From: Paenibacillus sp. PK3_47
GTDB taxonomy: Bacteria > Bacillota > Bacilli > Paenibacillales > Paenibacillaceae
Direction: 5' to 3'
Length of the DNA: 64,000 bases
Assembly (NCBI RefSeq): GCF_023520895.1
Contig: NZ_CP026029.1
Location: 5,704,001 to 5,768,000 of the forward strand
The position numbers were made by a program, and so were the translations under genes. The notes under the pieces are model-generated. The model was not told where the DNA came from. It saw only the letters and a program-made list of their open reading frames with translations, and searched no databases. Shown here piece after piece: positions 60,010 to 64,000 of this stretch; within the stretch, counting starts at the first letter, position 1, and each line of letters begins with the position of its first letter.

Positions 60010-62871
60010 TTGCTGCATATAACCGTTCTTGTTCCGTTTCTTCTGGCCTTGATGATAGCGCTTCTACGCAGGAGGATGCCCAGTATCCACAGAGGGTGGC
60101 TGATGCTTGCCGGCCCGCTGGCGCTGTTCATTTACTTTTTGACCCGGATTCCGGTCATCAAGGGAGGGGATTCCGGATATGAGACCGTATCATGGATTCC
60201 GTCCCTTGGCATTGATCTGGTGTTCCATCTTGATGGTTTAAGTTTGTTGTTCACATTGCTGATTACGGGGATGGGTACGCTTGTAATTATCTATTCCATT
60301 TTTTATCTGGAGAGACGCGAAGAATTGACCCCGTTTTATGTGTATCTCCTGTTATTTATGGGAGCTATGCTCGGGGTGGTGCTCTCCGATAACCTGATGG
60401 TGCTTTACGGTTTCTGGGAGCTTACAAGTGTATCTTCTTTCCTGCTGATCGCCTTTTGGCACCGGAGACAGAAATCGCGTTACGGCGCACTGAAGTCGAT
60501 GCTGATTACTGTCTTCGGCGGTCTGGCGATGTTCGCCGGCTTCCTGATGCTGTATGTGATGACAGGAACCTTCAGCATCCGCGAGATCTGGAGCCAGGTT
60601 GGCGATATTAGCGGACATTCGCTGTTCGTTCCTGCCATGCTCCTGATTCTGCTGGGCGCTTTCACCAAGTCGGCCCAGTTCCCGTTCCATATCTGGCTGC
60701 CTGATGCCATGGAAGCGCCGACTCCGGTCAGTGCCTATCTGCATTCGGCAACGATGGTAAAAGCGGGTTTGTATCTGGCAGCACGTTTCAGCCCGGTGTT
60801 TGCGGGGCAACTAGAGTGGTTTTGGATTGTGTCGGGTGTCGGCCTGATCACCTTGATCTATGGATCGATCCAGGCGATGAAGCAGACGGACCTGAAGGCT
60901 CTGTTAGCCTATTCTACAATCAGTCAGCTGGGACTGATTATGGGATTACTGGGAATGGGATCAGCAGCTTCATTTTATAACGGTGAAGAAGCTGTATTCT
61001 ATACCGCCGCAACAACGGCAGCACTCTTTCATTTGTTCAACCACGCCATATTCAAAGGCTCGCTGTTTATGGTCGTCGGGATTGTCGACCATGAGACCAA
61101 TACGCGTGATCTGCGCAAGCTCGGGGGCCTCATCTCCCTGATGCCGGTGACCTTTACGGTGGCGCTGATCGGCAGCTTTTCCATGGCCGGCCTGCCGCCG
61201 TTTGCCGGTTTCCTCAGCAAGGAAATGTTTTTTACGGTGGTTCTGAATATCCGCGAGCTGGACATTCTGAACGTCCAATCGTTCTTTACGCTGTTTCCGG
61301 TCCTGGCCTGGATTGCCAGTATCTTCACCTTTGCTTACAGCATGATTCTGGTATTCGATACCTTTTTTGGCAAATACCAGCCCGAGAAGTTAGATAAGAA
61401 ACCGCATGAGGCGCCTTTCGGGCTGCTGCTTCCTCCAATTATTCTGGCGGCGCTTGCCGTGGTGACCGGATTTTTCCCGAACATGCTGTCCAAAACACTG
61501 ATTGTGCCGGGAATGAACGCGATTCATCCGCAGCTGGCGGCAAATGAACCTTTTTATGTGAATATCTATTTCTGGCATGGCTTTACCACCGAATTATGGA
61601 TGACGCTTGGCGTGGTCATACTGGGGATTATCGTATACAGAGTGTACGGCCGTTTAAGTCTGGTGGACAAAGATTGGGGCAGAGGCAGAGGCATCACCCT
61701 GAATCAGGTCTATGACGGCAGTCTCCGGCTGGTGGAACGGTTATCCCGTTCAATCACCGGTCTGTATATGACAGGCTCCATGAGGCACTATCTGATGTAC
61801 ATCTTCGCTTTGTTCATTGTTATAGTGGGCGGTTCCATGCTGTACACGGAGGGAATTACATTCGGCCAAGGGCAGTATGCTCCGGTCTCCTTCTTTGAAC
61901 TGGTTGCGGTGCTGGTCATGCTGACCGGTGCACTGGCTATTCCGTTTGCCAAGTCGCGGATTGCGGCAATTCTGCTGACGGGTATGGTCGGGTATATGGT
62001 AACTCTGCTCTTTATCCTGTTCCGGGCACCCGATCTGGCGCTTACGCAGATGATCGTTGAAGTGGTGTCGGTGACGCTGTTCCTGCTCTGCTTCCGGCAT
62101 CTGCCGAAGCTTAAGCGCGAACAGGCCAAGTTCAAGGTGAAGGTGCCGAAGCTCATTATTGCGATCGGTTTCGGTGCGACAATGACACTGGTTGCGCTGG
62201 CGGCTCTCGGCAGCAGTCCGTTTGAATCGATTTCAAGCTACTACACGGAAAACAGCTACAAGCTGGGCGGCGGTAAAAATATTGTTAACGTGCTGCTTGT
62301 CGATTTCCGCGGCTTTGATACAATGTTTGAGATCACGGTGCTTGGACTTGCCTCACTGGCTATTTACTCCATGATCAAGCTGCAGCTGGAACCGGACGAT
62401 AAGCCCGCTCTGGTAAAAAGTATATTTGACGATAGCAGGCCCCGGTATTCCCGCAGCAATGATGTGCTGCTGCAGTCGGTAGCCAAGGTGGCCTTCGTTA
62501 TCATCATCACCTTCTCGCTCTATCTGTTCTTTGCCGGACATAACAATCCGGGAGGCGGCTTTATCGGCGCATTGATGGCGGCGGCAGCGCTGGTGCTGCT
62601 CTCCATAGCCTTCGGGCCGCAGTTTGTGGAGAAGGTGCTGCCTGTGGATTACCGCAAATTAATTGCCGTTGGCATCCTGCTGGCGTTTCTTACGGGAATG
62701 GGTTCCTTTCTGTTCGATGTTCCTTTCCTCAGCCAGGCTTTCGGGTATTATGAGCTGCCGATCATGGGAACGACGGAACTTACTACGGCGATGCTGTTCG
62801 ACCTGGGAGTATACCTTTCGGTGATCGGTGTCACCATGAATATTATCTTTACGATCGGGAGGGATAACTGA
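60010..62871 (+). CDS. mrpA: Na+/H+ antiporter Mrp subunit A fused to subunit B
   Basis: About 953 residues. The N-terminal two thirds are MrpA (NuoL-like), with many membrane segments, LMVLYGFWELTSVSSFLLIAFW, and the KSAQFPFHIWLPDAM motif. The C-terminal part (about 820-950) contains an MrpB domain (SLYLFFAGHNNPGGGFIGAL...). In many Bacillus this is a separate gene. The complex exchanges Na+ for H+ for pH and salt tolerance. I chose TTG 60010, since AGGAGG ends 7 nt upstream; TTG 60004 is too close. The stop overlaps mrpC. Confidence 0.94.
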   Translation: MLHITVLVPFLLALMIALLRRRMPSIHRGWLMLAGPLALFIYFLTRIPVIKGGDSGYETVSWIPSLGIDLVFHLDGLSLLFTLLITGMGTLVIIYSIFYLERREELTPFYVYLLLFMGAMLGVVLSDNLMVLYGFWELTSVSSFLLIAFWHRRQKSRYGALKSMLITVFGGLAMFAGFLMLYVMTGTFSIREIWSQVGDISGHSLFVPAMLLILLGAFTKSAQFPFHIWLPDAMEAPTPVSAYLHSATMVKAGLYLAARFSPVFAGQLEWFWIVSGVGLITLIYGSIQAMKQTDLKALLAYSTISQLGLIMGLLGMGSAASFYNGEEAVFYTAATTAALFHLFNHAIFKGSLFMVVGIVDHETNTRDLRKLGGLISLMPVTFTVALIGSFSMAGLPPFAGFLSKEMFFTVVLNIRELDILNVQSFFTLFPVLAWIASIFTFAYSMILVFDTFFGKYQPEKLDKKPHEAPFGLLLPPIILAALAVVTGFFPNMLSKTLIVPGMNAIHPQLAANEPFYVNIYFWHGFTTELWMTLGVVILGIIVYRVYGRLSLVDKDWGRGRGITLNQVYDGSLRLVERLSRSITGLYMTGSMRHYLMYIFALFIVIVGGSMLYTEGITFGQGQYAPVSFFELVAVLVMLTGALAIPFAKSRIAAILLTGMVGYMVTLLFILFRAPDLALTQMIVEVVSVTLFLLCFRHLPKLKREQAKFKVKVPKLIIAIGFGATMTLVALAALGSSPFESISSYYTENSYKLGGGKNIVNVLLVDFRGFDTMFEITVLGLASLAIYSMIKLQLEPDDKPALVKSIFDDSRPRYSRSNDVLLQSVAKVAFVIIITFSLYLFFAGHNNPGGGFIGALMAAAALVLLSIAFGPQFVEKVLPVDYRKLIAVGILLAFLTGMGSFLFDVPFLSQAFGYYELPIMGTTELTTAMLFDLGVYLSVIGVTMNIIFTIGRDN

Positions 62872-63206
62872 TGGAATTCCTTATTGCCCTGGCGATCGGT
62901 GTCCTGTTTACCGTTGGTGTATATCTGGTCCTGTCCAAGAGCCTGCTGCGCATCCTTTTGGGGACTACGCTGCTGACTCATGGCGTTCATCTGCTGCTGC
63001 TGACGATGGCGGGCCTGAAGACCGGTGCTTCCCCGCTGCTTGGCGAGAAGGCCGATGCATATGTTGATCCTTTGCCGCAGGCGCTTATCCTTACCTCGAT
63101 TGTTATCAGCTTCGGGGTGACCGCGTTCTTCATCGTGCTGGCTTACCGGGCCTACCGGTCGGCGGGAATGGATGACGTGGAAGGCAGCAAGGGGGAACGC
63201 CAATGA
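62871..63206 (+). CDS. mrpC: Mrp antiporter subunit C
   Basis: A 111-residue membrane protein with three helices, NuoK-like: SKSLLRILLGTTLLTHGVHL and LPQALILTSIVISFGVTAFF. Overlaps mrpA and mrpD by a few nt, showing tight coupling. Confidence 0.93.
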   Translation: MEFLIALAIGVLFTVGVYLVLSKSLLRILLGTTLLTHGVHLLLLTMAGLKTGASPLLGEKADAYVDPLPQALILTSIVISFGVTAFFIVLAYRAYRSAGMDDVEGSKGERQ

Positions 63207-64000
63207 ACAATCTGCTGGTTATGCCATTGTTGATTCCGGCTCTTACGGGAGTCATCCTGATTTTTCTGAAAGAAAAGATCGGTCTGCAGCGTATCATCAG
63301 TGCAGTCAGTGTCTTTCTGAATATTGCGGTTGCAGTAACAATTGTATATCAGGTAAGTACAGATGGGATTCAAACGCTCTATATGGGCGGATGGATACCG
63401 CCGTACGGCATTGTTTTTGTCGCTGATATGTTTGCGGCGCTGCTCGTATTGACAACCTCTGTGGTAGGTGCAGCCTGCATGTTCTTTTCCTTCGCCAGTA
63501 TCGGCGAACAGCGGGAGCGGTTTTACTTCTATACGTTCTTTCATTTCCTGCTGACCGGGGTGTTCGGCTCTTTCCTTACCGGAGACCTGTTCAACCTGTT
63601 CGTCTGCTTCGAGGTTATGCTGCTGGCTTCGTATGCCATGATCGTGCTGGGCGGAACCAAAATTCAATTGCGTGAAACGCTGAAATATATCCTCGTCAAT
63701 GTGATCTCCTCCAGTTTGTTTGTAGCTGCGATTGCTTATCTGTATGCTGCTACAGGTACGCTTAACATGGCGCATCTCGCGATGCGTGTGGCGGAGGCGG
63801 GACAGGGCGGTGTTATGAACGTCATTGCAGTGGTACTTCTGCTGGTGTTCTCGCTCAAAGCCGGTCTGCTGCTGTTCTTCTGGCTGCCGGATTCCTACAG
63901 TGCGCCTCCGCTGGCGGTAAGGGCGTTGTTCGGGGCACTGCTGACCAAGGTGGGGCTGTATGCCATCATACGGATGTTCTCGCTGATCTTTGTTCATGAT
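63203..64000 (+). CDS. mrpD: Mrp antiporter subunit D, N-terminal part
   Basis: The frame runs off the window, with 266 residues seen. It is NuoN/L-like: LTGDLFNLFVCFEVMLLASY and VFSLKAGLLLFFWLPDSYSA are typical MrpD. The ATG at 63203 overlaps the mrpC stop, with AAGGGGGAACGCCA upstream. More mrp genes (E, F, G) should follow outside. Confidence 0.93.
   Translation, partial: MNNLLVMPLLIPALTGVILIFLKEKIGLQRIISAVSVFLNIAVAVTIVYQVSTDGIQTLYMGGWIPPYGIVFVADMFAALLVLTTSVVGAACMFFSFASIGEQRERFYFYTFFHFLLTGVFGSFLTGDLFNLFVCFEVMLLASYAMIVLGGTKIQLRETLKYILVNVISSSLFVAAIAYLYAATGTLNMAHLAMRVAEAGQGGVMNVIAVVLLLVFSLKAGLLLFFWLPDSYSAPPLAVRALFGALLTKVGLYAIIRMFSLIFVHD

Overview
The window looks like a chromosomal segment of a Paenibacillus-type low-to-mid GC Firmicute. 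The evidence is strong AGGAGG-type ribosome binding sites, frequent TTG and GTG starts, YesM/YesN two-component pairs next to Lpl-type sugar ABC genes, Gram-positive Fur and Zur 7-1-7 operators, a Btr-like AraC regulator, and intergenic arrays of short palindromes. I see no rRNA, tRNA, phage, complete insertion sequence or CRISPR array. The genus is inferred from gene content, not from a search.

Layout. 1-2.9 kb: a TetR fragment, a short-chain dehydrogenase whose 5' end is broken, and a divergent flavin-reductase/ArsR pair. 3.0-7.7 kb: a membrane diguanylate cyclase, a diverged HPr kinase/phosphorylase, then a cyclic-di-GMP-I (GEMM-I) riboswitch leading into a small STAS-like protein and a ketoacyl synthase III homologue that has lost two catalytic residues. 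7.7-16 kb: L,D-transpeptidase, MFS permease, diaminopimelate dehydrogenase, glutamate dehydrogenase, methyltransferase and an unknown secreted protein.

16-30 kb is metal-centred. It holds a Fur-boxed binding protein, a five-gene nickel/peptide-type ABC importer whose promoter spacer is a Zur-type palindrome, a Fur-boxed alpha/beta hydrolase, a GntR/ABC export cassette, a metallophosphoesterase, and a Btr-like regulator followed by a Fur-boxed siderophore lipoprotein and a ferredoxin-NADP reductase-type flavoprotein. 30-38.5 kb: alkaline phosphatase, a small protein, SecA2, a beta-lactamase-fold serine hydrolase, and a putative nuclease/HTH protein flanked by repeats. 38.6-46 kb: a 52-nt tandem repeat array, then an Lpl-type sugar importer with its YesM/YesN regulators.

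47-54 kb: a second nickel/peptide-type importer under a consensus Zur box. Its two ATPases are fused and an MFS protein is coupled at its end, which is the layout of a Cnt-type zinc metallophore import/export operon without biosynthetic genes. 54-64 kb: mercaptopyruvate sulfurtransferase, an ECF sigma/anti-sigma pair, a phosphotransferase with no clear start, a DUF1697 protein, an ankyrin protein, and the start of an Mrp antiporter operon (a KdpD-like USP protein, MrpA-B fusion, MrpC, partial MrpD) behind a promoter and leader hairpin.

The most promising novelties are the c-di-GMP riboswitch operon with its atypical KAS III enzyme, the two Zur-controlled metallophore-type systems, and several unrelated intergenic arrays that each repeat a short palindrome about every 50 nt.
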